This document shows positions 9,870-21,729 of a stretch of 64,000 bases of DNA, piece by piece (within the stretch, counting starts at the first letter, position 1; each line of letters begins with the position of its first letter). The stretch lies in assembly GCA_023974075.1 (NCBI GenBank), contig CM043800.1, positions 32,562,452-32,626,451 on the forward strand, given 5' to 3'. The DNA is from Chaenocephalus aceratus (lineage: Eukaryota; Chordata; Actinopteri; Perciformes; Channichthyidae). A program made the position numbers and the translations under genes. Under the pieces are notes generated by a model. That model was not told the origin of the DNA, made no database searches, and worked only from the letters and a program-made list of their open reading frames with translations.

Positions 9870-12800
9870 ATAATTCACAGGCATGCACCCTCCCACAGGC
9901 GGATTAGCAAACGGCGTGCTCGTCCTACATAATCGCAGCACAATGGAGCCCATACGTGCCGCCGCCACAGCCACGCCAAAGGGCACAATGCATCTACGCC
10001 GTCCCCCCACACCAAATGACACCGGACGAAATAGACCCCATCTAGCACCCAACACCTTCAGTACAAGCAGGCCAGTAAGGGCCCAGTCCTTCTTCAGTGG
10101 CTCCAGTGAGGGCTGCATAGGAATCGGATGCATTAGTGATCACCTGCACAAGAAAGACAACGTGGAAACACCCTTTGTGTTTGGAAGTGACTTATTTTTC
10201 TCTTTTGAAAGATGGGCAAAAAAAAACGTTCTTCTCCGATAATCAATATTTGAATTTTTTTGTGTACATAATTGAAACTATGTAGATAACTTTGTGTCTA
10301 TGTCTGGTAAAAAGACAAAGAGACATATCGTCACATTAGCTCCCTTTTTAAAATCTGACGTTCTTGAAATAATCAAAAGCTGTCTTTGGTCTAAGTGTCG
10401 CAGGGAAATGTAGTGAAGACATTCACCGCAGAGTTCTTGCCTCTACAGCGTTCCATGAGCCCAGTCGATTACACTGTGCGACATTAACATATTGTAAAGA
10501 AGGAACAAGCATCTTATGATTCATTTTCATTGTCAGAATAATAGCTGAGCCGATTAGCAGCATTGTTGCCATTGGAGAGGCAACACATCATTACGCTCTT
10601 CAATCTGTTTGAGTAATTAAACCATTTGGGAGAATCTACTCGCATGTTTGCTGATTCAGTCAGAAGAAAGGGGAAGAAATGGCTGTTGAACGCTGCAGCT
10701 ATATGTAATGTTACATTTATGTATTAGCTTTAAAGGGCTTAAGTGTGAAGCTGTGCACAACTGCTCTGTTAACAGAATGTCAAATAGGATCCATCGCTCC
10801 ATTCCAATGCATTTCATATAATACTATAATGAAAGGCGAGGATTTATACCGCATTAGTATCAAGCTCCATCAGATTTAAAGCCATAAATCCATTCTATAT
10901 CCTCCAAGTTTTTTCTGAAACATTTTCTGGGCGCTTAATTTAATTTTCTCTGAAAGTGCCAGGCGACCGCTGTTCTTTGGTGTCAGGTGAATGAAATAAT
11001 TTGCACATACTTTGGCGCCTAAACTGTGGAAATCCGGGAGGCAATTGCACGCTTCGCTATATCACACAAACGCACCACATCTCCTTTCCCCTGTTACTCC
11101 GTTGTTGCAAAAGAAACTATTAGGCTCACTTTCAAAGCCTGCAGTTGAAATACCTGTGACTATCCTATTTGATTTATCCAGCTTCACCTAAACCACATCC
11201 ACTGTGTTATTTCTATAAAACCTGTGCTCCATCTTTCTTATAAATTCCACTCTATTGACTTATTTCAATACACTTTAATAGCAATAGATGACACGCATGA
11301 AAGTCTCTCTCCGCAGGATCCAATCAAACCGATACAGCTTTCCTCGGGACTCTGCCTGTATGTGAAACACAGACACGATCAGCCTGGTATAGCTTCCTCT
11401 CCTCTTCTTATCCCTTTCTATTTTGCCACCTCAGCACAAGCCCACACTGCGGTAATCCCTCACAAGTCAGGACAAAATGAGTGACACAGGGTGGGCCGCA
11501 GCTTGAACACACACGGCCGCGCATAAGATATCTCCGAGATTCTGCCCCTACCTGGGCTTACGGACAGATTCGGAATGTATTAGCGACTTTGCAAGCCTTA
11601 TGGCCCCGCAAGCGAGAGCCTTACGCGGTGTGGGCCTGTCCACACATGCAGCTTTAAACACACAGGACTTCATTAAAAGCATCACTGCTAGATGATGCCC
11701 GCTATATGTAATCCACATGCATTTTCACCCCCTTCCGCTTCGCAACTCCAAAGAGGCTTGTTAATCCTCGCCTGTGTTGAGGTTGATGCTGAAATCACAG
11801 GCAGGTGAGCACACACATGCTGTACGAAACATGCACACACACTCTTGTATGCAGGCTGATTCAAGCCCCCATGCATTGTTTGGCCTTAGTTTTTGATATG
11901 AGAACTATTCATATAATATAAAAGTGTGTGTAAGAGGTGTGTCCTGTCATTCAGTCATTAGAAGTTGTTGTTCTGCTTCTCTGGAAAATATGTCCCATGT
12001 GAGACATGGGAAAAGAGGATAGAAATATAAAGTATATTCCCGTCATAGGAAGAGTTAATCCTCTAGGTTGTTCGGGCTAAACACTGGTAATGTTATGCTG
12101 TTGTTGTCTCACTTTTGGTTTTGCACTCTCTCTCCCTCCCTCCCTCCATGTCAGTCCGCTGATTTATGGCTCTGTTTAAGCGAAGGCCACACGTCTCTCC
12201 CGACGCTGCTATTTGTTTCAACGCCGCTTCATTTTTCCACTCTTCCCCCTCTGAAGGCGACCGGGAACCAACACAACTTAACCCTTAGCTCATATGCACA
12301 CAGCAAAGTGTGTTTTGTGTCTCTTCCCGGGCAGCACCTGCTTCGGGGAACTTGACAGGGCTGCATGGTGACACCACTGTTGTTCTGACAAAGCTCCGAG
12401 CAGGCCCAGCCACTGCTGTTCGGAGGGAGTTGGAGATGTAGAAAAATGACATGCCAAAAGGATGCCATTAATAATGCTCACAGGCAAGGTTGGAAAAATG
12501 GCCGACGTCACAAGGCCCTTTTATCAGCCTAATTTCATAAGAGGATTTCATGTCTGAGAAGGGAAAAATGGCTATTTCTCCTCTTCTTTTATATTGTAAA
12601 CAGCCATTACTTGGAGAGGTATACAGGCCTCCTGTGGCAGTAAGTGGATATGAATTTCAAGACGAAACCATCCTTTCATATCAGCCTCTCTCTCAATTGC
12701 TTTGACATAATTGTGACATCAGAGAGGCTTACTTTTTTTCGCTGCACTTGGCTTCCAACTGCGCCATGATTCATTGCATTTTCTTGATGAGACTTTCTTT

Positions 12801-14501
12801 CTTCTTCCTATTGGTGATACTGAAAATTAGTTCTTATAGATTTCCCCTGCAAACTAAACCAATTGTTCGACTAAATCAAAGAGGCAGCTCGAGCCACAAT
12901 TACATATTGTGAGTGTGATTGTGTTGCCATTGATTCTAAATGTCTAAAGCACATAGAGAGGGATGAGTCTGACTTGGCTCTGTGTTTCTGCTACTGTGCA
13001 CGATTGTACTATATTTGCAGTTCTTCCTCCCCTTTCGCTGTCTGTGGCTTTGTGGCAGGCTGGCATGGAGGAGGCTGTTGTTTACCCTGGTAAGCTGCCC
13101 ATTGTCTCGGTGGGAATTCCCTTTGGGAGAGAGCGCCACGGGAACAAGGCTCGGCACGGCGCGAAAAGCTAACTGCAAAGCTGCTTGAACAGCGTTGACG
13201 GGGCTTCGTGCGTCCACTGGGATCTGGTGCCAGCGGTAAGATGGTCTTCCCCTGGGACTGGAAAAGATGGCGGGATAGAGACAACAAAAGGGGGACAGAC
13301 ACGGGATGAAAGCAGAAGAGAAACACACAGGAGTGAGAACCCAAGGTAAAACATCCCTCAGAAGTAATACTAGAAATGTGAAAAACAAAAACCCAGAAGC
13401 ATTGGAGAGAGGATACAGAAAATAAAGAAATGGGAATGTAACCGAAGAAGTAAACTAATGTCATGATCTACTGTAGCGAAACTGAAATACACTCGAATTG
13501 GAATTGAAATCAAACCTGTACCTACGTAAATGCTGCTAGCTGTTTGTCATGGCCTACAGCTGTCTATCTGATGTCGTTTTACAAAATCCACTTGAGCTCC
13601 ATCGTAGAGGAAAACACTAAAAGAACGTTATTCCACGTGTCACAAGCAGGTGAATCCACAGAGTTTCCATTGCTTTACACAGTATTAAATTAAGCTTCAA
13701 ACTGACTGAACACAGTAAGAAAACCATGTGACTCTTTAAGCTTCCACTTGAATCCGCACTTCCATTGCGTAAAGGAACATGCACCAGCGAGCACTCTGTT
13801 AAACAGCTTACCCCTTAAGAAAAAATAATAGTCTTTTCTGGACATTTATTATTAAACTCATATTCATATCTTAATACACATGTTCATATGTTCAATCTGA
13901 TCTAAAAGTTCTAATCCATTCTGATTACTCTACTATTAATATACTTATAATTTATAAATACAAATGTACATTATATCTCTATAAGGGAAAACAAGCAAAC
14001 CCTTGTCTAATATATTCCACTCTCTCTGCTAAACCAAAGCTTCCCTTAGTATGACCTAACCCTCCTGCACTTCACACAGCAGTCAGCTGACTCCAGGCCT
14101 GTGAGCCCGGGGCTGCAGTGGGAGGCGTGCCCCTGCTCAGGTGTGTTGGTCGTGGACGCGGGGCGCTGACAGTGTGGGTTAGTCTGCTGGCTCGATGTGA
14201 CTTGACAGCAACGAGGCTCACGGGCCCCGGTAGTCAGGTTGGGTGCTGAGGGCCTTATAGTGAGCCCACAGCACAGAGGACTCAACGGGGGGAAGAGAGC
14301 GCAGAACAGCACTGAGTCACATCTCAAGTCCAACAGGATGAACTGCTGTTCAATCAGTGTCACTCCCTATCGCTCTGCTGTTTCATAAGACAGCTGAGTA
14401 GATACGGTGCACTTTAAAATACATTTGATGTTTTTAAATCTATTCTATATTATGTTTTTTAAAGTCTATGTATGTTTTGTTTGCGTGGTTATATCTTAAT
14501 G
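9870..14501. other. Non-coding DNA, several enhancer-like stretches
   Basis: No exon is supported. Low-repeat, AT-rich stretches with TAAT cores occur at about 10480-10660 (GAGTAATTAAACC near 10611), 10860-11060 and 12510-12760; these are candidates for conserved non-coding elements. A small perfect hairpin, TCCCATGT-GAG-ACATGGGA, lies at 11993-12011. CT-rich DNA occurs at 12127-12150. Open frames around 12936-13464 on the minus strand are Leu/Ser-rich and overlap in three frames, with no domain recognised. Confidence 0.4.
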
Positions 14502-14852
14502 CAGTGCTTCTCAAAGTGTGGTCCGCGGACCACTGGTGGCCCGTGAGCGCCCCCTAGTGGTCCGTGAGTATATTGGTAAAATTTCACATTTGAAATAAAT
14601 AAATAAATACATTTAAGTTTTCCGCACTCTCGCGGGAATATCTCCGCAATGGAGTGAGCTTAACTTTAACTTTTGATTGCATGATATAGCCCAGATAAAC
14701 ACCTTCATCACACATGTGGCCACTTGTTTGTACCATTTTCAGGCGATTTGTAAAAAACGATGTGTTTTTGGATATTTGTGGAGTTAGGTGGTCCGCGAGT
14801 GTTTTTTTATTGGTTAAGTGGTCCTTGGTATGAAAAAGTTTGAGAAACACTG
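14502..14852. mobile_element. hAT MITE with perfect 8-bp target duplication
   Basis: The element is 351 bp with termini CAGTGCTTCTCAAAGTGTGG and, reverse-complemented at the other end, CAGTGTTTCTCAAACTTTTT. It is flanked on both sides by TCTTAATG (14494-14501 and 14853-14860). An 8-bp duplication plus CAGTG ends is diagnostic of hAT transposition. GGTCC-type repeats recur inside each terminus. There is no coding capacity, so it was moved by a transposase encoded elsewhere. An exact CTCF-type core lies in the left subterminal region (14546-14560). The intact duplication suggests a fairly recent insertion. Confidence 0.92.
14546..14560 (-). promoter_or_regulatory. CTCF-consensus site inside the hAT MITE
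   Basis: Read on the minus strand, this 15-mer is CCACTAGGGGGCGCT, which fits the vertebrate CTCF core consensus (CCASYAGRKGGCRS) at every constrained position. CTCF is the zinc-finger insulator and loop-anchor protein. The site lies wholly within the transposon, so it was probably imported by it. Whether it is bound depends on chromatin and CpG methylation, which the sequence does not show. Confidence 0.5.
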
Positions 14853-15836
14853 TCTTAATGTATGTGGAACTCAGCAAGATTAGCCAATGCTCATGCTACT
14901 GCTAACAAGGATCCTAAGAGACATATTTTAGTAGAAAACCTACAACAATGTCAATCATACAATCATATTACCATAATACAAGTTCAACTATTTCCTATTT
15001 TTTGTCTTCACTTCAGCCGAATGAGAACCACTCTCAGTTTTTGAAGATGCAGACTAATGGCTGTGCTTAGTTTGGGAGCATTGCACTACTTTGGAAGAGG
15101 TTGAAATGCCATTGGTTAAGATAATGGAAGAGAGGGATGTAAAGTTCAGTGGAAGAGAGCCTAATGCCTTCTTAAGGTGAGCCATTTCAGCACGCAACCG
15201 CATTTGTATACGTCTGCGTATTTACCCGCAAAGGGAGGGAGGTGACCTTTCCATGTGGAGATGGTGTCTGCATGGAAACGCTGCTCGCTGCATCCTAATG
15301 GCCACCCAGGGCCACCTCGCCTCCGCGGCCGTCCTGATATTTGCCTAAACGCGTGGGTGAAAGTGTTTTTTTCCTTTTTTGTTGTATCCATTCCAGAAAT
15401 ATTTACAGTGAATTTATGGTCAGCAGAAAGGATGCTAGTGGAGAAAAAAGGTTGAGGTGTGGGTCAGAGGGTAAACACGGTATTACACATGCTAAGACCT
15501 CCTGTTGAGCCGAGGTTAACAAGATGTTAATTGGTGGTATGGTAGATTAGTGCACATTTAACCCGTTCAGTTTGAAGTTTTATCATCAAATGACAAGAGT
15601 TTGAGCAAAGCCAAATGGAGAAAAAGTGAATATTCTTTGTTTGACAGTAGTAGTAGTAAAGATTCGTGCTTCATAGAACAAAAAAGAAGTTGGCAACACA
15701 CTGAACAGAGTAAGACTGACACAGTATCATTAGCATTGCTGCTCTGAGTGAGGGTTAAGGCAGAGGTCTCCCAGTCAACATGGCTTCCTGCCTCCTGCTG
15801 CTCTGCGGATCATTAGGAAAATGAATGATTGGAGCA
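14853..15836. other. Non-coding DNA, nothing recognised
   Basis: About 1 kb of unique sequence. A GC-richer patch at 15210-15330 gives overlapping frames on both strands without a domain. No repeat or RNA gene is recognised. Confidence 0.5.
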
Positions 15837-15890
15837 CTGTGTGTGTGTGTGCGTGTGCGTGCGTGTGTGTGTGTGTGTGTGTGTGTGGGG
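15837..15890. repeat. Imperfect (GT)n microsatellite
   Basis: About 54 bases of GT with interspersed GC steps. It lies 110 bp upstream of a long CA tract of opposite strand sense, so the two are mutually complementary. Confidence 0.95.
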
Positions 15891-15999
15891 GTGTGCGATT
15901 TCTGTGCCACTGGGCTGTGGGCAGCCTGATTACTCCGCTCTGTTACCTGCCGGCCCACTGACTTACCTTCAGCATACTAACTCCAGTTCCCTCCTCCCT

Positions 16000-16128
<129 letters not shown>

Positions 16129-16545
16129 GGGAAGAAATCACAAATGCATTAATTTGTCTAGATTCATCTCTGCAAAACTTCTGAATGTATCACAGCTTGA
16201 CAGACGATTCTAGGCCAGTAAATCTATTCCTCAGGGTATCTGTGTACCTTATAAAAAAAAAATCCCTTTAGTCTGCTAAACCCCTTTCTGCCACAGGTTT
16301 TCCCCCTCTGTTTTATGTGTATATATACCCAATTGTATACTCCAAGGCAAATGGCACACATACATTTTAAAAGCACATCAACGACTGGGGCAAAACCCCC
16401 GCAAGGTGGGAGAAATTACAGGATCAACGGTTGATGTCAGGGGAACAAATCTGAGCAAGGGGCTGGAGATTTTTCACTTCTGCTGGGGCGTTTGTGTGTG
16501 CTATCCCCATTAACAAGCAGAGGAGATAATGTCGGTGGGTGGACA

Positions 16546-16547
<2 letters not shown>

Positions 16548-16589
<42 letters not shown>

Positions 16590-16591
16590 TG
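16548..16591. repeat. (TG)n microsatellite with short local duplication
   Basis: About 44 bases of TG with one GG interruption. Directly downstream the phrase GTGCTGAGCCTA occurs twice within about 35 bases (near 16589 and 16613), a small local duplication. Confidence 0.9.
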
Positions 16592-19500
16592 CTGAGCCTA
16601 CGTCACACTATACGTGCTGAGCCTAACAAAACGGAATGGAGGTAATGCTAGGCATTTGCTAAAAGAAAGTACATTTTATTTTTCACCCAGTAAAATAAGA
16701 TGTAAAAATCATTTATGGGTAAATATATATACTTTATGCATCTAAATTGGCTTTTACAAAACACTGAATAGTGAAAATGTACGAACAAAATTCTAGTTTT
16801 ATTTATTTATATCTAAAAAACAATTGCATCAGCGCACCACCATTCAGAGAGGAAGGAAGTTGTTTTTTATCTTCTACAATTAATCAAATTAATAAATTAG
16901 GTAATTCAATGAATGTATAAATTGTATATATCCTGTTATTTCAGTCACAGTGGATTTAAAATACAGCTCCTCAGTTTCTAAATTGCCCTAATGTTTTTCT
17001 AAGTAGCACAAAGGAATAGAGCTGTCTTAACATTTTTTTTATAATTCCCACCATTCTTTATTTTGCTACACAAACAAATTCACACGTTGCTGTCACACAT
17101 TAATTATGCAGTTAGAGAAAAAGCTGCAATGGTGGAGAGAAAGGAAGGTGAAAATTAGGAATCCAGGTTTCTTATGCTTCCTTGTTGAATATTCATATAA
17201 AATCCATTTTTGATGCTTTCGGGCGTTGTTTGTTCCAGGGCGGCGGAGTCACTTCCTATTTGTGAAGCTGTTAGGTACCAGGAAATGGCTGAATCCGATT
17301 TGGTGAGAGGAGAAAGGTGTCTGCGCTGCAAGGTAGACATATGTGAGGTGTCTGTGGCAGACTGTGCAAGATGTTTCAAGTGTGGCTTGATCACCAGCAC
17401 CACTCCTACCCAAATTGCAACCCAATTTAATTTGATTAAATGGGTTTAATATGTCTTTCAGTGCCGGCGCCGGAGCAATCTAGATTTGCTCCGACAGTCA
17501 ATGCAGTGCATGTCTGACGAGCACTTTTGTAGCTCTTTTGTAGTTACCCATCATCATTTTTCTTTGCACAGTTTGTTTCACCTCTGCAAGATGTTTGAGA
17601 GCACTTAAACATAATTATTTCCAAATGATGCTCTAATGAGGGGAACAACTGTCCTTAAGTCTTTGCGTGAGAGCTTGGCTTGCTTGCTGTGGCGCTGCCT
17701 TTTTAGGCTTCATTTTGTTTTCCTGTTTGACAGTGTCAGACTTTCTATAGATGTTGCCTCAATCTGACGCATGCCATAATAATTGGCTGGGCGCAGGAGA
17801 TGCAAATTGCCCTGGATTTATTAAAATGCACCTTAAAGGGGTTAGAAATGTCTGTTGGCAAGTCAAATTACCATTTCGTCTCTCTTTGAGGCTTTCTTTT
17901 TTTTGTCAACCTCTCTTAAACTTCCTGCGCTCTTGGAAGAGGTCAGACGCAGCCCTTCATTTGTGGAGGAGGATTTTCGTCTCCTGTGGAAAATTGCAAG
18001 GCATTTAGAGCTATCGGAGAGGGTCAGGGACCTTTCCTTTAATTTCCCTTTATCTTTTCTACCATGCTGCACGACCCCAAGCACATCACGGTGCTGATGT
18101 CGGCCCTGTCTCTATGCAGGCTGTTTATTTGTGTACCTGTTTTTTTCCCTACTCAATCAAACGGGATGGAATTTTTTCTGCCAGAACTTGCCCCGTGCCT
18201 CGGAGTTATTTGGATACTTTTTTCATGCCTTGCTAAGCCGTATGAGCATGTTGTTTTTGAATTCAAATCTAAACGATTAATTTTAAACCTTGTGAATGAT
18301 TTAATAATGAAAATGTGATGGTAAGATTGTCAGAGGAGCACTTGCTGGACGAGCCTTCCAGCAGGTAGAGCTTTTGTGTAACAACCTGAATCTTCACAAG
18401 AATATTAATGACTTTAGTCGATTGTTTCCATTCAACCGGCCACTTCCTTGAGGCTGTTTAGTGTGTCTTTGGTGTCTTGAAAAAGCCCTGGTTGCTACGG
18501 GAACATGCATTGTGTCACTGGTCAGCCATGAGTGACAGTTGTTTCTCATCAGTGACATTATGCTACCATAATGAGCGCTGAAGGAGGAGAATGCTCTCCC
18601 ATAAGCTTTCCAAGAGGATGCTAGCACTAACATTTCCCCTATAATCCGTAAGCGAGACTCGCAAGCAGGGGACTGGAACTAATGAAGACAACTATTCAAT
18701 TACAAGCTCAATTAATGCAAGTGCCTGGGAGCGCAGATCACAGATGAGCCAAGCAGCTAGCCGTAGATGCTGTGGACCACAACTGGAGGCGAACAACACA
18801 CCGAGACGCTACATTTCTCCCTCAATCCCTTTGCTTAGCACTCAGGACCATCTCCACTTTAACATGGCTCATAAGAGGGACCTGAGATTGTGCCTCAAAT
18901 CTTTGCCTTCGCCCACAGTGTAGGGTCATAAGGACCTGCATTGACTTTGTCGAGATATGGACTCACAATCCCTCCTTAAGTATCACTGTGTTATCGCCCT
19001 TCTCTCCCAAGGTTCATCTCTAGCCGCACAATATTTGACCAAGCACAACAAAAAGTCCAATTTAGCCTGATTTCCCTTATTCCAGCTTTGATTCTTGCTT
19101 TGCCTCGTATTGATTTGATACAACTTGTTATGTTCTGTTTCTTCTCTGTCTTGTTTTTGGATAAATCCATGTTGTTTACAGTGTGCGATGACCCGCGGGG
19201 CGCCGAGATTATTCTTAACCCTCCTTCTTGCTGCGGTTTTGCGGTGTATCGATAGGTAGCCATGTTTGCTTATAATTAAGTCCCAACTACAGCACAGATG
19301 GGACTCAGTTCAGACCTCTTGGCCCAATTAAAACAAGCTTTCCTACTTCAGTGCTACCTGCTTTGTTACAGATACTATATAAGTGCATTAGTTTGATAAA
19401 GAGGTTTACGGCGGTAAGGCGGGTACACTGGGTGATACATTGCTTCCTCAAGATGCAAAGCAACACTGAATTACCAGAGAATAATCATCCTAACATAAAG

Positions 19501-19943
19501 CAGCCGTTCCACCCTGATTAAAGATTAAAGATAAAAAACAGAGGCTTTGCAATAAAAAAAAACCTCTAATTATTCCCCTAGAAATAAAATAAAATGGTAT
19601 AGGCCACTTGGGAGTTGGGTGTAAGTATTTCATTTATCTATAAAAGGCCTCTAAGGGATGTTTCCTTTCTTTATTTTAATGTCTCTTCTCTTTTTTACAC
19701 CTTTAGCATTCTTCTTCTTCGTCTGCATTATATTACATCTCCTTCTCGAGTTCATCTTCGCAGTACGTATTGAGGACAATAATTGAAGTTCATGCATTCA
19801 TTAGATATTGATGGTAATTAGTAAAGGTAATTCAAACCAGTCCTCTGTGACTCATTGTCTGAAGCTGTGCTCTTTAGACCTGTGCTAAAACCTCTTGCAG
19901 GATAAGGGACTCCCCCTCTCCTTGATCACACATGTAATACTTG
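16592..19943. other. Non-coding DNA with candidate regulatory stretch
   Basis: No gene is supported. Positions 17740-18020 are low-repeat and contain an exact octamer ATGCAAAT at 17800-17807, between ATAATAATTGG and ATTTATTAAAATG. That combination suits a POU/homeodomain-bound enhancer, though only by motif. Frames around 17155-18097 on both strands have no recognised domain. A trivial duplication, ATTAAAGATTAAAGAT, lies near 19518. Confidence 0.35.
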
Positions 19944-20168
19944 TGGGGCGGTGGTGGCGAAGTCGATAGGGACCTGGCAACTGGAAGGTCACCAGTTCAA
20001 GTCCCGGCAAGACCAAGTGCTACCGAGGTGTCTCTGAGCAAGGCACCGTTCCCCACACTGCTCCCCGGGCGCCGTTCAAAATGGCAGCCCACTGCTCCTA
20101 ACACTAGGATGGGTCAAATGCAGAGAAACAATTTCCCCACGAGGGATTAATAAAAGTCCATCTTACTT
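19944..20168 (+). mobile_element. tRNA-derived SINE
   Basis: The 5' part is tRNA-like, with an A-box-like TGGCGAAGTCG at 19955-19965 and a B-box-like AGTTCAAGTCC at 19994-20004. Downstream comes a tRNA-unrelated body and a tail with GGGATTAATAAAAGTCC, as in common fish SINEs. ACATGTA occurs at 19930-19936 and at 20169-20175, a probable remnant of the target duplication. It is transcribable by RNA polymerase III in principle. No protein is encoded: the 69-residue frame across it is incidental. It belongs to a different SINE family from the one at 6451-6644. Confidence 0.85.
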
Positions 20169-20356
20169 ACATGTACTGTTTTTAATACACTAATGAATAT
20201 ATTTCCTGACATTAATTGGCTGATATTTAAATGAGCTCATCTGACCAAATTACCTGTCATAGCCCAACATGACTGCAGGCCTATTTGCTCAAACGGCTCC
20301 ACTCAACTTGTGATATAACTATAAAGATCGCTCAATGCAGGGTTTCTCTCTCTTAA

Positions 20357-21085
20357 AGGTCCCATGTCATGGCCATTTCCACTGATCATAATTCCATTGT
20401 TGAGGTCTACTAGAAGAGATTTCAATTGTGCAATGTTCCAAACTCACATTGGTTTCTCACAGCATCTCTGTAAAGTGTGTGTATTCACCAGGTATTCACT
20501 CTCTGTCCTAAACGGCGAGTTGGAGCCCCCCCCCCTCCCTGTGAGCCCAGTGTGCTCTGATTGGTCGGGATGTTGCGAGGCTCGCTGCTCACTGAGCTGG
20601 CTTACTGGTGTGGTTTCCGGGTCGGTGACACAGCGGGACAGCGCGAAACTCATCCTGAGCACACACACACTCACAGCCGAAGTAAAAACAATAAGTGTGG
20701 CTTGATATTGAGTAAGAAAAAGGTTTATAACGCTGTGAGAATGGGTCTGCGGAGAGCATTTCTCCGCCATCCCAACTCGTCTATTACCAACCATGGAGCT
20801 CTATGCAAGTCAATGGGACTCCCTGTTAGTTGAAAATGTACGCTAAAGGTCCTGGTGTGTGAGGAGCTCCGCGGATTGGTCCATTTTGGTTCCCGGAAGA
20901 AACAAATGGAAAAAGAGAAATCTCCAACGAGGCGTTCTGGGGCAGCACAGACAGGTATTTTCTGTGTTAGAGCTTTACTCGCTACAGGGTGTACTTTGTT
21001 TACTTTGCAGACGGTTTACATGCATGCAAACCTTCATACCACACACGGGGACGGGTAATAACCAGAAAAGCATGACATGGGACCT
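20357..21085. mobile_element. TTAA-flanked TIR element (Kolobok/piggyBac-type), 729 bp
   Basis: Perfect 15-bp inverted termini, AGGTCCCATGTCATG at 20357-20371 and its complement at 21071-21085, are flanked by TTAA on both sides (20353-20356 and 21086-21089). A TTAA target duplication is shared by the Kolobok and piggyBac superfamilies; the AGG start favours Kolobok, but without a transposase this is inferred. The interior has a short C-run near 20527 and no long frame with a domain. It is one of three TTAA-flanked elements between 20 and 28 kb. Confidence 0.85.
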
Positions 21086-21398
21086 TTAAACCAATACCCC
21101 ATCAAGTACAGTATAAGTATGTTTTGATAATGGCACTGCTTCGATACATCTATTCATATTTTATCTTATTTTTGAGATAATCATAGTACATCTGTTTAGC
21201 CTTTCATTATTGGAAACTGGACCAGTGGTTGGAAAATACATTCGGTGGTGTCAGACTTCATAGAAACAACAATTTGAGCTCCAAATGTTTGCCGTAAAAC
21301 TCAACACTATGTATTTTTCATTATACAGTTTGGCAATGTGTTGTAAACGTGTGAGTTCAACTATTAAACGTTTTTGGTCGTCATGTACATTGAGTTAC

Positions 21399-21725
21399 CT
21401 AATATTTACTCTCCGGGAGAAGTTTTAAATTCTTCTTCAAACTAAATGCAAATGTTTTCTCCTGCCCTTTGTTGTGATCACAGAGCCTTGCATGATGCTT
21501 CTGCAAGTGTTTTAACAAGTCTTTGGTGTTCAAGCCACTCGACACTGATTGTGTACCTTTAACACTCACATGTTGCACTCTCGACTCTCGTTGTGCCCCC
21601 CTTCCTTTCTTTCGGATAACACAGCTGACATAATGACGGCTGCTTCGGCTAATGTCGCTAACACATGACATGTTGCTACTTCTCATTGTTTCCCAATGTG
21701 TCGCTAAGAGTGCCGATAGCATCAT
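21399..21725 (-). pseudogene. Decayed hAT transposase N-terminus (BED zinc-finger remnant)
   Basis: A 108-residue minus-strand frame contains NTKDLLKHLQKHH at residues 66-78 (21530 down to 21492). This matches the second half of a BED zinc finger: NT.[NLD]L..HL...H. The first zinc-binding half (a C..C pair) is not in the same frame. Just upstream, another frame reads Glu-Cys-Asn-Met-Cys-like codons around a stop, suggesting a frameshift has split the finger. BED fingers bind DNA in hAT transposases and in genes domesticated from them. No RNase H-like catalytic core or TIRs were found nearby, so this is a broken fragment. A chance match cannot be fully excluded. Confidence 0.5.
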
Positions 21726-21729
21726 TTAG

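Noticed and set aside
9654..10133. 159-residue minus-strand frame with a poly-Lys run
   Set aside because: The Lys run is the translated CTT repeat. The rest has no domain, and overlapping frames exist on the plus strand.
11993..12011. Small perfect hairpin TCCCATGT-GAG-ACATGGGA, and a similar one at 54013-54032
   Set aside because: Stems of seven to eight bases are expected by chance in a window of this size.
19944..20010. Possible tRNA gene
   Set aside because: A and B boxes are present, but the cloverleaf does not close and a SINE body and tail follow; it is a SINE head. The same holds at 6451-6520.
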